DNA from: Bifidobacteriaceae bacterium
GTDB lineage: Bacteria > Actinomycetota > Actinomycetes > Actinomycetales > WQXJ01
NCBI GenBank assembly: GCA_031261885.1
Contig: JAISIU010000149.1
Span: 1 to 13,821, forward strand
Length of the DNA stretch: 13,821 nucleotides
Reading direction: 5' to 3'
Part shown: piece after piece, positions 8,201 to 13,821 of the stretch
How positions within the stretch are numbered: the first letter of the stretch is position 1
Layout of the letters: every line of letters begins with the position of its first letter
Position numbers and translations under genes: made by a program
The notes under the pieces: model-generated
What the model was told of the DNA's origin: nothing
Databases searched by the model: none
Seen by the model: only the letters and a program-made list of their open reading frames with translations

Positions 8201-10420
8201 GGACGGTGTCACGAACAGAATGTTCCCGCCCGTGCCGCGCATCAGACGGCTGAAGGCGGCCGGGTCCTCGAGCTCGCGGTCCGTGGCGAGCGCGAGCGGG
8301 ATGCCGAGCGAGAGCGCGAGCCAATATTCGCCGTCGAACACGTCGAACGAATAGTTCGCCGTGGACACGAGGCACGGTGTGGGCCCGGCCTGCTCGAGGA
8401 TGTCGCGGACACGGTGGCCCAGACACAGGTTCGCGAGCGCGCCATGGCTGACGAGCACACCCTTGGGCTGGCCCGTGGAACCCGAGGTGAACAGGCAGTA
8501 AGCGGGGGACGATGTCGTCACGTGCGGCAGTGCCGGATTCGACGGTTCCATCCGTGGTCCGGGGGTGGCGTAGGGAGAGAGGAAGGCGACCGCGTCGAGG
8601 ACGGGCGTGCCGGGGCCGACGGGCGGCGCGGGCACACCGGCGGTGACGACCGCCAGCGGGTGCGCCTGGTCGAGGATGCGCCGGATCCGTTCTGGGGGAT
8701 AGACCGGGTCGAGCGGCGTGTAGCCGCAACCGCAGCGCGCGATCGCGAGCAGCGCGAGCACCATTTCCGGGCGGCGTTCGGCCGCGAGCGCGACGAGCCC
8801 GCCGGGCGTCACGCCGGCCTGGAGCAGACGCCTGGCGAGGCGCCCCGACTCGTCCCAGAGCCGGCCGCGGGTCCAGGTCTCGCCGCCGCAGATGAAAGCC
8901 GTGGTGTCCGGGTCTTCGGCGGCGAGCCGGCCGATCCGGTCGAGGACGGTTTCGGCCGCGTCCGGGCCGGTCCGGTGGCCCGTGTCGTTGAAAACCGTGA
9001 GCACGCGTTCCCGTTCGGCGCCGTCCATGAGCGCGAGCGACCGCGCCGGGTCCTCGAGCGCCCCGGGCAGGTCGCGGACGGCGGCGGCGACGCGGTCGGC
9101 CAGCAGCTCGGCGTCCTGTTCGGCGACATCGGATGCCTCGTAGAGCAGCGCGAGGCCGATCCGCGCCGGCTCGATGACCACGGACAGTGCGACCGGGTAG
9201 CCGGTGGACTGCGGCGCCGCTTCGGCCGTGATGCTGAGCCCGGGGATTTCGACGGGCCGCTGGGCGGGCGGTTCGACGATACACGTGGAGGCCAGGAGGT
9301 CGCGGCCGACGCCGGAGACGGACTCGATCTCCGGCAGGGCGCACAGCGAGTGGTCGATGGCGTCGAGGACCTGGCCGTGGACGGCCGTGAGCAGCTGGTG
9401 CACCGTGGTGTCGGGGGTGAGCTGGACGCGCAGCGGGACCGTGTTGAGGTACGGACCGACCGCCTGGTCGATGCCGGGCAGGGGGGCGTTGCGTCCCGCG
9501 ACGACCATGCCGGTGGCCTGGTCGAAGCAGCCCGTCTGCCGCGCGAGGGCCAGACCCCAGGCGGCCGTCACGACCGAAGACGGTGTGACGTGGGCGGCAC
9601 GGGCCAGCGTCCCGATGGCGTCGGCCGCCTCGCCCTCGACGATCCGCGTGGCGCGGCCGCGCCCGCTGTCATGCTCCGGTCGCGGCCGGGAGTACGGCGG
9701 AACGGTCGGCGCGATACGGCCGGCGGGCTGAACGCCGTCGAGCAGGCCGCGCCAGTACTCGAGATCGGGACCCTGGTCGCGGCCGGCCAGGTAGGCGACA
9801 TAGTCGCTGAACGGCAGGCCGGCCTCACATTCGGCGTCGAGCGCCCGGCCGAGTGCCGTCGGGTCGGCCCCGCCCGTCAGGGCTTCGTAGCAGCGAACCC
9901 AGGTGGCGTTCAACAATGGGGCGGACCACCCGTCGGCGACCAGGTGGTGGATGGTCCACACGAGTGCCCAGCGGTCGGCGGCGAGCCGGACCGCCGTGGC
10001 ACGCAACAGCGGATCGTGTTCGATGTCGAAACCCTCGTCCAAGTCGTGGGCCGCGAGGCGGCGCAGCTCGGCGTCGGCCGCCGGGCGTGCGAGGCCCGTC
10101 AGGTCGACGGTCCGCCAGCCGAGCCGCCGGGACCGCAACACGAGCTGGCGCGGCTCCGTGAGGCCGCGATAGGCGAACAGCGTCCTGAGGAGCGGGTAGC
10201 GGCGCGGCAACAGCTGGATGGCCGTCTCGGCGGCGGCCGGGTCGAACGCGCCGGTGATGTGGAAGGTCGTTTGCATCGCGTAAGCGCTGGTCGCGCCCAC
10301 GCGCTCCGGGCCGCTGGGTCCGCCCTCGGCGAGGGCGGCGTCGAAGACCATGCCCGCCTGCATGGGGCTGAGCGGGAAAACGGCTTCGATTCCAGGGGCG
10401 AGTTCGCTGCCGGATGCCAT
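2237..10420 (-). CDS. Nonribosomal peptide synthetase, two elongation modules plus epimerization (C-A-T-C-A-T-E)
   Basis: A 2,727-residue dimodular NRPS. Domain order with rough residues: C1 8-460, A1 488-1010, T1 1068-1148, C2 1175-1592, A2 1612-2138, T2 2156-2224, E 2264-2695, then a C-terminal tail. All active-site signatures are present: HHLVADG (158-164), HHVITDG (1310-1316), LGGHS with Ser1107, LGGDS with Ser2189, and HHLVVDAVSW (2392-2401). It adds two amino acids to a chain received from another subunit and epimerizes the second. There is no thioesterase or reductase domain, so the peptide is handed on. The ATG at 10418-10420 follows AGGAG with 9-bp spacing and starts a short acceptor-like leader before C1, so the start is secure. 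It lies 41 bp downstream of another NRPS on the same strand, probably one operon. Its stop is 3 bp from the convergent gene. Substrates are not assigned. Confidence 0.97.
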   Translation of the reverse strand: MASGSELAPGIEAVFPLSPMQAGMVFDAALAEGGPSGPERVGATSAYAMQTTFHITGAFDPAAAETAIQLLPRRYPLLRTLFAYRGLTEPRQLVLRSRRLGWRTVDLTGLARPAADAELRRLAAHDLDEGFDIEHDPLLRATAVRLAADRWALVWTIHHLVADGWSAPLLNATWVRCYEALTGGADPTALGRALDAECEAGLPFSDYVAYLAGRDQGPDLEYWRGLLDGVQPAGRIAPTVPPYSRPRPEHDSGRGRATRIVEGEAADAIGTLARAAHVTPSSVVTAAWGLALARQTGCFDQATGMVVAGRNAPLPGIDQAVGPYLNTVPLRVQLTPDTTVHQLLTAVHGQVLDAIDHSLCALPEIESVSGVGRDLLASTCIVEPPAQRPVEIPGLSITAEAAPQSTGYPVALSVVIEPARIGLALLYEASDVAEQDAELLADRVAAAVRDLPGALEDPARSLALMDGAERERVLTVFNDTGHRTGPDAAETVLDRIGRLAAEDPDTTAFICGGETWTRGRLWDESGRLARRLLQAGVTPGGLVALAAERRPEMVLALLAIARCGCGYTPLDPVYPPERIRRILDQAHPLAVVTAGVPAPPVGPGTPVLDAVAFLSPYATPGPRMEPSNPALPHVTTSSPAYCLFTSGSTGQPKGVLVSHGALANLCLGHRVRDILEQAGPTPCLVSTANYSFDVFDGEYWLALSLGIPLALATDRELEDPAAFSRLMRGTGGNILFVTPSKLTYLTSPPADPDCLAGLKAALIIGEPSEPRFYDRLKAQAPDCLYYDAYGPTEATVASHIRLVPDAASIDVGTPFDGYRAYVVDEPSREASADGGASLAGVGAVLGIGSPGEVLLAGDSLADGYLGDEALTAARFGPAPWDPAERVYRTCDVGYLLADGGLQVLGRVDGQIKLRGLRVELGDIEAALRALPGVADAAAKLGHVPSATPGAPDEAALFGYVVVRPGQAVDLDAARGRLAGTLPEYMVPAALTVIDQLPFNRSGKLDRSALPDLVPGAAAPARPAPDRPAGKPFGDGSAHAAVPASDTPSGDAADDDAGRHPGWGLRGAVQAARSQIDKVVAQVFDEVLGLKRGTAAAFDNFFNLGGHSLRAMRAVNLLERTTGVRLPLRDFFAAPTPAGIAARIKELAKRTHAAASDQDPAEPAPTPTEPAPWSGTYRPTPAQLTVLRAADTADAGTVYNTPFALKLSGAPDQLRLTDAFAALVKRHDALRTSFAPGPDGEPLATVHAGVPVTVPLTQATGPDQLRAVFDRFVRPFDLANAPLLRIELVRALPSEDGPHGPDTWYLLLDAHHVITDGTSMGVLVTDICALYGGAVLPDPGVTYRDYAERADSPAVAAARRYWDNQLTPAPEPLDLPTDRPRPRTPSAAGAALTWSVPAGLRTRAAALAAAAGTTEFAVVAAALAVELARYARTDDVVIAVPVAGRPSADVERTVGMFVATVPLRVPVDPAQSFRDLLAEVNARALAAEDNAIAAPERDAEVALAFENTDLPTATLGAITATPVDLPHGTTHFDLSISVTPDDSAGAEPTWNVELEYRTQLWRPESVRLMADHLFTLLGSALDEPDRPLAELPMTGPAELARLRELGAGPVDTEPPAGVAALFARAAAAHPDREAVVCDGDTWTYERLGRASAAVAARLRELGVGLGDRVALLAPRAPALLAAVIGIARAGAAWVPIDPTYPPKRIAYVLGDAAPAAIVLGCDTPASVEFHLPVLDLRTMALEGPAGPADFVDVPTGPDDVAYVIYTSGTTGRPKGTAVRNAGIGSLVRFAVTAADVARTPDGSDGSDRPDGPDVERAPHHIFGFANPVFDASVFEWALSILAGNTLELVPDARLDDLDWMNRLIRERCTAAVLTPPVIPMFDVTPLAVLFSAAAEARPVRGFHGRFINAYGPTEATVGATSWTRPDGADYPAPIPIGRPRIGVDCQVVDAGLRPVGLGVPGELVLAGPSLAAGYLGRDDLTAAAFPELPASLPPDDAHCAAWVRRPERLYRTGDLVRWDPDGQLVYLGRIDRQVKIRGQRIETAEVEARLCALPGVKAGAVVARPDPSGELALYAYVVRETGATRPDDDADRPALTAADVRRGLAETLPRGWLPNAIGFIDRIPVTRSGKLDAAALPDLAQSAPEAGPAQAHGSDASWTPTQAALARAITDVLGTPARMTDDFYQLGGDSISAIRVVGELRGAGWSVRAADLLGALTLSDAAKAMAPAAPDEPDVPDHPVPALADPVGPAPAARPAARTVTDEDNTVPLGPVQREFFRASTGRLGHFCQSVFLVADHRLDAGLVSRALDAVIDHHNMLRATFPEPGGPARIGAPGTGRARVMEADLTREPDPAACAERAGGALQAGFDIVHGPLVAAAVFHCADADRLLLAIHHLVVDAVSWPVILEDLATALAALAQGRTPALRPPSTTYRHWVEALRGYGETAAAKDQTEYWRAVASAVTVADGLSRLMLDTPAPGADRLPRGLVTGGLGTAVTRGLMDAATRTGAGLETFVLTGAALAVADVTGQSRVALRHETHGRHDFPGAPPLDRVVGWFTCLYPLALDVSGGPAKALSTVAAETAHVPNRGLAYQLLAGRDVPLVTPALTVNYLGVRAVAASGRAGFAPSDWPTGPAAGARVMVASPMIMDCSVDAGRLGWNVGYDPTRVPADVPGRIADCLGARLTDLAAAAATLPDGSLKADAVRATAEPAPVPADLGSDELEEILGAF
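2240..2281 (-). other. C-terminal acidic docking tail of the dimodular NRPS
   Basis: The last 14 residues end in SDELEEILGAF, an acidic amphipathic segment after an Ala/Pro-rich stretch that follows the E domain. Short acidic tails after terminal E domains serve as donor communication or docking elements for the next synthetase. This suggests the chain passes to another subunit that is not the one visible here. The role is inferred from position and composition. Confidence 0.55.
2336..3631 (-). other. Epimerization domain (E) of the dimodular NRPS
   Basis: Residues about 2264-2695. The motifs follow canonical E order: HHLVVDAVSW (E2), ETHGRH at 2535-2540 (E4), VGWFTCLYPL at 2552-2561 (E5), VPNRGLAYQLL (E6) and VNYLG at 2607-2611 (E7). 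The catalytic His2393 and Glu2535 are kept, although E4 deviates from EGHGRE (Gly to Thr, last Glu to His). It should racemize the alpha carbon of the residue on T2, whose LGGDS motif is the form usually found before E domains. It is predicted active and gives a reference for the degenerate homologue at 842-2233. Confidence 0.93.
3749..6898 (-). other. Second module of the dimodular NRPS (C2-A2-T2)
   Basis: C2 starts with the LCL-like YRPTPAQLTVL and carries HHVITDG. Its C5 motif reads VGMFVATVPLR, with Ala for the usual Asn. A2 has YTSGTTGRPKG (1764-1774), YGPTE (1909-1913), YRTGDL (2009-2014), VKIRG and TRSGK with Lys2129. The Asp that binds the substrate amino group is Asp1829. By hand alignment to the GrsA Phe domain the pocket reads about D-A-F-V-S-A-A-V-G-K, but positions 299 and 301 are unsure because the A4-A5 stretch is about 7 residues shorter than in GrsA. 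I know no match for this code. T2 has LGGDS with Ser2189 (codon at 3854-3856). The residue is epimerized by the following E domain. Confidence 0.9.
4984..5028 (+). repeat. Five degenerate 9-bp tandem repeats inside the A2 domain
   Basis: Units CGTCCGGCC, CGTCCGGTC, GGTCCGAGC, CGTCCGACC and CGTCCGGCG run head to tail. On the coding (minus) strand they give five tripeptides of the form (P/S)-D-(G/R/V), residues 1799-1813, in a loop between core motifs A3 and A4. The unit is a multiple of three, so copy changes keep the frame. The corresponding stretches of the other two A domains lack this loop. Confidence 0.85.
6977..10399 (-). other. First module of the dimodular NRPS (C1-A1-T1)
   Basis: C1 begins FPLSPMQAGMVF and has LLRTLFAYRGLTEPRQLVLR, the pattern of C domains that accept a donor from an E-terminated subunit; HHLVADG is intact. 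A1 has LFTSGSTGQPKG (643-654), YGPTE (789-793), IKLRG and NRSGK with Lys1003. Asp693 anchors the substrate amine. The pocket reads roughly D-V-G-F-L-I-A-V-A-K by hand alignment; Phe at position 278 argues against the basic substrates that share the D-V-G start. The A7 motif is YRTCDV, with Cys for the invariant-looking Gly. T1 has LGGHS with Ser1107 (codon at 7100-7102), the form usual in carriers not followed by E. The A1-T1 linker is unusually long. Confidence 0.9.
7220..7390 (-). other. Extended disordered A1-T1 linker
   Basis: Residues 1011-1067 are almost all Pro, Ala, Asp and Gly. The distance from the A10 Lys to the carrier Ser is 104 residues here, against 60 in the second module and 54 in the upstream NRPS, so about 45 extra residues are inserted. 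The sequence stays in frame and has no recognisable domain. Confidence 0.8.
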
Positions 10421-10429
10421 CGAGGAAAA

Positions 10430-10434
10430 CTCCT
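10430..10434 (-). promoter_or_regulatory. Ribosome binding site of the dimodular NRPS
   Basis: AGGAG on the minus strand, 9 bp before the ATG at 10420. It fixes the start codon. The 41-bp gap to the upstream stop (10421-10461) holds no promoter-like sequence or terminator that I can see, which supports co-transcription with the upstream NRPS. Confidence 0.8.
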
Positions 10435-10461
10435 ATCGTGAACTGGTGGTGGATTGGCTGG

Positions 10462-13400
10462 TCACTCGGCGCCGGCGGGCGGGATCTGGGACGCGGCCAG
10501 GCGGTTGAGGATTTCGATGTCGGCTTCGTTCAGGCCCGGGGCGGCCGGTCGGGCGGCGGTCCGGGGCCGGCTCGGCGCGGTGGTCGCGGCCGGAGCCGGC
10601 GTCGCGGCTTCGGCGATGGCTCGGACGGTGCGCCCTTCCATGACCTCGCGCACGGTGACCGTGAGGCCGGCCGCCATGAGACGGGACACCACTTGGATCG
10701 CCTTGAGCGAATCACCGCCGAGGAGCAGGAAGTCGTCATCGGCTCCGACCTCGGCCTGGTCGAGAACGTCGGCGAAAGCGCCGGCCACGAGCTTTTCCTC
10801 TGGGCTCTCGGGTTTGACGTGGGCGCGGGCCGGAAGGGCCGCCGGTTCCGGCAGGCCGGCCCGGTCGAGTTTGCCCGAGGCGAGCAGGGGCAACCGGTCG
10901 AGTGGCGTGACGGAGGCCGGCAGCTGGGCGGGCGGCAGGCGCCGGGCCAGTTCGCCGAGCAACGCTGGGGGATCGCACGTCGCGCCCGGGCCGGGCACCA
11001 CATAGGCGGCGAGTTGAAGCTCACCGTCGGGTCCGGACACGGGGACGACGGCCGCCTGCTGAATGCCGGGCAGCTCGAGGAGCACGGCCTCGGTCTCGGC
11101 GGGTTCGACCCTGACGCCGCGGATCTTGACCTGTGCGTCCGTGCGACCGAGGTAGACGAGCTGGTCGTCGCCGTTCCACCGGACCAGATCACCCGTGTGG
11201 TAAACGTGGGCGTACGGGTCGCCGGCGGTGGCGGGCGTGGGTGCTCCGAGGTAGGGGTTCGGCGGGAAGGCGGCCGCGGTCAGGTCGGGCCGGCCGAGGT
11301 AGCCCGCCGCGAGCCCGGGTCCGGAGATGAGCAGCTCGCCGGGCATCCCGAGCCCGGCCAGGGCCCCAGTCGGCTCGGCCACGTAGACGCGCCAGCCGGT
11401 GGCGGCCCGGCCGATCGGCACGACGGCCGGCCACGGCGCGTCCGCCGGCTTGACCCAGACCGTGGCCGCGACCGTGCCCTCGGTGGGGCCGTAGCCATGG
11501 GAGTCGCGGCCCGGGTATCCGGGCAGCGGCCGGCCGGCGGCCCCGCAGTTCGCGAACGAGTCGAGCGGGGACAGATCGAGCAGCGCGGCGACGGCCGGCG
11601 TCAGGACCGCGGCCGTGACCTGCCGGTCGCGGATCAGCTGGTTCAGCCAGGCCGGGTCGGTGCGGCGGAACTCGGGGACGAGCACGAGGCTCGCGCCGCC
11701 CAGCAGCGCGCCGAACCATTCGATGACGGAGGAGTCCCACACGGAGTTCGCATAGCCGAGCACGCGGGACCGCGGCGTGAACCCGAGCCCGTCGTCCGCG
11801 ATCCGGACCATGCCGGCCAGGCCGCGGTGGGTCACGAGCACACCCTTGGGCCGTCCGGTCGTACCCGAGGTATAGATGACGTAGGCGACATCCTCCAGGG
11901 AAACCGAGCGGCCGGCATCGGCCCCCCGGACGGCGACCGGAGTGTCGGCGCCCAGGTCGAGGCGGATGACGGCGGGAGGCGCGACCGGCAGCGCGCCGGC
12001 CGGCAGCGGCCGGTCCGTCACGACGGCGCGGACGCCCGAGTCCTGCAGGACGTAGCGCGTGCGCGCGTCCGGCCAGGCCGGGTCCAGCGGCACCCACGCC
12101 GCTCCCGCCAGGCTCACGCCGAGGGTGGCGGCGACGAGGTCGGACGTGCGGTCGAGGCGGACGGCGACGGCCCGGGCCGGTGCGCGGTCCGCGCCGATCC
12201 GGGCGGCGATGGCGCGGGCACGCGCGTCGAGCTGGGCGTACGTGAGCGTCGTGGCGTGGGAACCGGAGTCCCAGGCCGTGAGAGCGGGTCGGCCGGGGTG
12301 GGCGGCCACCTGGTGGGCCCACAACTCCGCGAGGGTTTGGGCCGGGGGCGCGGCCGGGCCGTCACAGAGGCGGCTGAGGATCGCCGCGCGTTCCCCCGGG
12401 GCGAGGAGGTCGAGGTCCTTCGGAGCGGTGGCGGGGGCGAGCAGGGCCGACTTGAGCGCGGCGAGCAGGTGACCGAGCAATCGCTGGACGGTGGCGGGGT
12501 CGAACAGGTCGGTGTTGTAGTCGAGCTGGATCTGGCGGCCGCCATCGGCGGTGGGGGCGATGACGAACGCGAGATCCATCTTGGCCGTGCCGGTCTCCAG
12601 CTCGAACGGGCGGACGGCGAGGCCGGGCAGGTCGTACCGGGGCGGTTCGCCGTTCTGCAGCACCACCATCGCGCGCGTCAACTGAACCGGGGCGGCGCCC
12701 GGCCGCCGGAGGGCGGCCTGGATCTCGTCGAGTCCGACGTCCTGGTGGTCGATCGCCTGAAGCGTCTCGGCTCCCGCGTCGGTGACGAGCTGGGAGAACG
12801 AACCGGCCCGGCCCGGGCTCAGGAGGAGCGGCAGGGTCTGGACGAGCATGCCGACCACGCCCGCCGCGCCGGGCTCGTCGCGCCCGGCTGAGGCCGTGGC
12901 GAGGACAACCTGGTCGGTCCTGGCGTAGCGGGACAGGAGGGTGCTGGTGGCGGCCGACCAGACCGCGAACTCGGTCGTGTGGGCGGTACGCGCCATGTGC
13001 TCGATGCCGGTGGCTTGATCCGGGGGGAGGGCGGCGGTGAGGCGCGCCCCGGCGAAGCGCGTGGCCTGGGGTCGGGGGCGGTCCGCCGGCAGGTCGAGCG
13101 CCGGGACGCCGCCGGAGAGATGGTCGCGCCACCATTGGAGGTGGTCGGTCCGGGTGGGGCGGGCAGCGAGGTGGGCGGCCCAGTCCTTCGGACCGGCCGG
13201 CGGCGCCGGGAGGGTGCGGCCGGCATACAGGTCGCAGAAGTCGTGGACGATGACGGTGAGGGACTGGCCGTCGACGACGGCGTGGTGGGCGTCGAACAAC
13301 AACACCGACCGCGGCCGCTCGCCGCCGGTCAGGGTCACGAGCCGGAGCCGGATCAGCGGCGCCGTGGCCAGGTCGAACGGGCGAAGGAAGTCACCGACCA

Positions 13401-13821
13401 CCTCGTCCGGCAGCGTGTCGGGGGCCGGGTCGGACGGTGCGGGCGCCTCGGCGCGTTCCAGCCGGGCTTCGACCTTATCGGGTGGCAGGACGCGCTGGTA
13501 GGGGACGCCGGCCTCGTCGACGGCGAAGACCGTGCGCAAGGCCTCGTGACGGGTGACCAGGGCCGTGAAGGCGGCTTGCATCCGGTCGGGGTCGACCGGC
13601 CCGTCCAGCATGAGGCCGCCGGGCTGGTTGTAGGCCAAACCCGCCGGGTCCAACCGGGCCTGGGTGTACAGGGCCCGCTGGGCCGGGGAGACGGGATAAT
13701 CACCGGGCCCGCCAACACTGGCGATCCCCGGCGCCGCATCGGCGTCGCCCTCGGCGTTGGCCTCCTCGGCCGATGCCTCGACGCTGGCGCCCATGGCCAG
13801 GAGTTTGGCGGCGAGCTCGCG
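10462..13821 (-). CDS. Nonribosomal peptide synthetase, C-terminal part (T end-C-A-T), 5' end beyond the window
   Basis: The reading frame is open to the right edge, giving 1,119 visible residues. The first ones, RELAAKLLA, look like the last helix of a carrier domain, followed by an acidic Ala-rich linker and a full C-A-T module. C (13701-12415) has HHAVVDG with its second His codon at 13282-13284. A (12351-10840) has YTSGTTGRPKG, YGPTE, YHTGDL, VKIRG and ASGK. T (10815-10603) has LGGDS with its Ser codon at 10708-10710. It adds one amino acid and passes the chain on; there is no E or release domain. The internal ATG at 13792-13794 lacks a ribosome site and is not the true start. The pocket reads about D-S-I-V-N-G-G-V-A-K by hand, with 299 and 301 unsure, and no match is known to me. 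The last 46 residues are a Pro/Ala linker plus a short helix, possibly for docking. Probably first in an operon with the downstream NRPS. Confidence 0.96.
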   Translation of the reverse strand, partial: RELAAKLLAMGASVEASAEEANAEGDADAAPGIASVGGPGDYPVSPAQRALYTQARLDPAGLAYNQPGGLMLDGPVDPDRMQAAFTALVTRHEALRTVFAVDEAGVPYQRVLPPDKVEARLERAEAPAPSDPAPDTLPDEVVGDFLRPFDLATAPLIRLRLVTLTGGERPRSVLLFDAHHAVVDGQSLTVIVHDFCDLYAGRTLPAPPAGPKDWAAHLAARPTRTDHLQWWRDHLSGGVPALDLPADRPRPQATRFAGARLTAALPPDQATGIEHMARTAHTTEFAVWSAATSTLLSRYARTDQVVLATASAGRDEPGAAGVVGMLVQTLPLLLSPGRAGSFSQLVTDAGAETLQAIDHQDVGLDEIQAALRRPGAAPVQLTRAMVVLQNGEPPRYDLPGLAVRPFELETGTAKMDLAFVIAPTADGGRQIQLDYNTDLFDPATVQRLLGHLLAALKSALLAPATAPKDLDLLAPGERAAILSRLCDGPAAPPAQTLAELWAHQVAAHPGRPALTAWDSGSHATTLTYAQLDARARAIAARIGADRAPARAVAVRLDRTSDLVAATLGVSLAGAAWVPLDPAWPDARTRYVLQDSGVRAVVTDRPLPAGALPVAPPAVIRLDLGADTPVAVRGADAGRSVSLEDVAYVIYTSGTTGRPKGVLVTHRGLAGMVRIADDGLGFTPRSRVLGYANSVWDSSVIEWFGALLGGASLVLVPEFRRTDPAWLNQLIRDRQVTAAVLTPAVAALLDLSPLDSFANCGAAGRPLPGYPGRDSHGYGPTEGTVAATVWVKPADAPWPAVVPIGRAATGWRVYVAEPTGALAGLGMPGELLISGPGLAAGYLGRPDLTAAAFPPNPYLGAPTPATAGDPYAHVYHTGDLVRWNGDDQLVYLGRTDAQVKIRGVRVEPAETEAVLLELPGIQQAAVVPVSGPDGELQLAAYVVPGPGATCDPPALLGELARRLPPAQLPASVTPLDRLPLLASGKLDRAGLPEPAALPARAHVKPESPEEKLVAGAFADVLDQAEVGADDDFLLLGGDSLKAIQVVSRLMAAGLTVTVREVMEGRTVRAIAEAATPAPAATTAPSRPRTAARPAAPGLNEADIEILNRLAASQIPPAGAE
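10465..10602 (-). other. C-terminal linker and possible docking helix of the upstream NRPS
   Basis: After the carrier domain about 46 residues remain: an Ala/Pro/Arg-rich stretch, then LNEADIEILNRLAASQ, which should form an amphipathic helix, then a few tail residues. The position at the C terminus of a subunit without E or thioesterase domain suggests a docking element. It does not closely resemble the acidic tail of the downstream NRPS. Function inferred. Confidence 0.4.
13795..13821 (-). other. End of an upstream carrier (T) domain
   Basis: The nine residues RELAAKLLA, in frame with the C-A-T module, match the terminal helix that follows the phosphopantetheine Ser in carrier domains. They indicate at least one more module upstream, outside the window. 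The call rests on nine residues and the open frame. Confidence 0.6.

Noticed and set aside
2237..10420. Confident substrate calls for the A domains.
   Set aside because: Pocket positions were aligned by eye, and two domains have shortened pocket regions; naming amino acids would be a guess.
10425..10436. AGGA-GTTT-TCCT inverted repeat covering the ribosome site of the dimodular NRPS.
   Set aside because: A 4-bp stem is too weak to hide the site and is expected by chance.
3242..12891. Very long plus-strand open frames (3242-6736, 7103-10441, 10414-12891) opposite the synthetases.
   Set aside because: They lie antisense to clear NRPS domains with all motifs intact. Their translations are low-complexity Gly/Arg/Val-rich with no recognisable domain. 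This is the usual effect of high GC at third positions.

Overview
The window is one piece of a nonribosomal peptide synthetase (NRPS) gene cluster from a very GC-rich bacterium. The dense G/C third codon positions, the GTG-started gene and the domain style point to an actinomycete; the genus cannot be read from the sequence. All four genes belong to peptide assembly or its upkeep. I see no RNA genes, CRISPR array, insertion sequence, phage or resistance gene.

Layout. The left end (2-709, + strand) is a type II thioesterase that has lost its first residues to the window edge. A 132-bp gap (710-841), locally AT-rich, carries a weak hairpin, a pair of TTTGAG repeats 20 bp apart and a -10-like TAAGAT placed so that transcription would start on the next start codon. 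The next gene (842-2233, + strand) is a free-standing condensation/epimerization-fold protein whose catalytic residues are replaced. It ends 3 bp from the stop of the convergent 2,727-residue NRPS (2237-10420, - strand; C-A-T-C-A-T-E). Upstream of that, after 41 bp, lies the C-terminal 1,119 residues of a second NRPS (10462-13821, - strand; end of a carrier domain, then C-A-T), still open at the right edge.

How the genes work together. The two minus-strand synthetases look like one operon. The visible part has three elongation modules; the last residue is epimerized to the D form by the terminal E domain. Neither synthetase ends in a thioesterase or reductase domain, so chain release must be encoded elsewhere. 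The type II thioesterase probably clears misprimed or stalled carrier domains. I could not assign amino-acid substrates: all three adenylation domains keep the Asp and Lys that bind the amino-acid backbone, but the rest of their pocket codes match nothing I know.

Most interesting. (1) The stand-alone E-fold protein retains the fold motifs but has lost both the second active-site His and the E4 Glu. (2) The epimerization logic between the two synthetases does not fit: the upstream one ends in an LGGDS carrier with no E domain, yet the downstream one begins like a subunit that receives a D-aminoacyl donor. (3) Two of the three A domains share a shortened A4-A5 region and appear to be products of module duplication.
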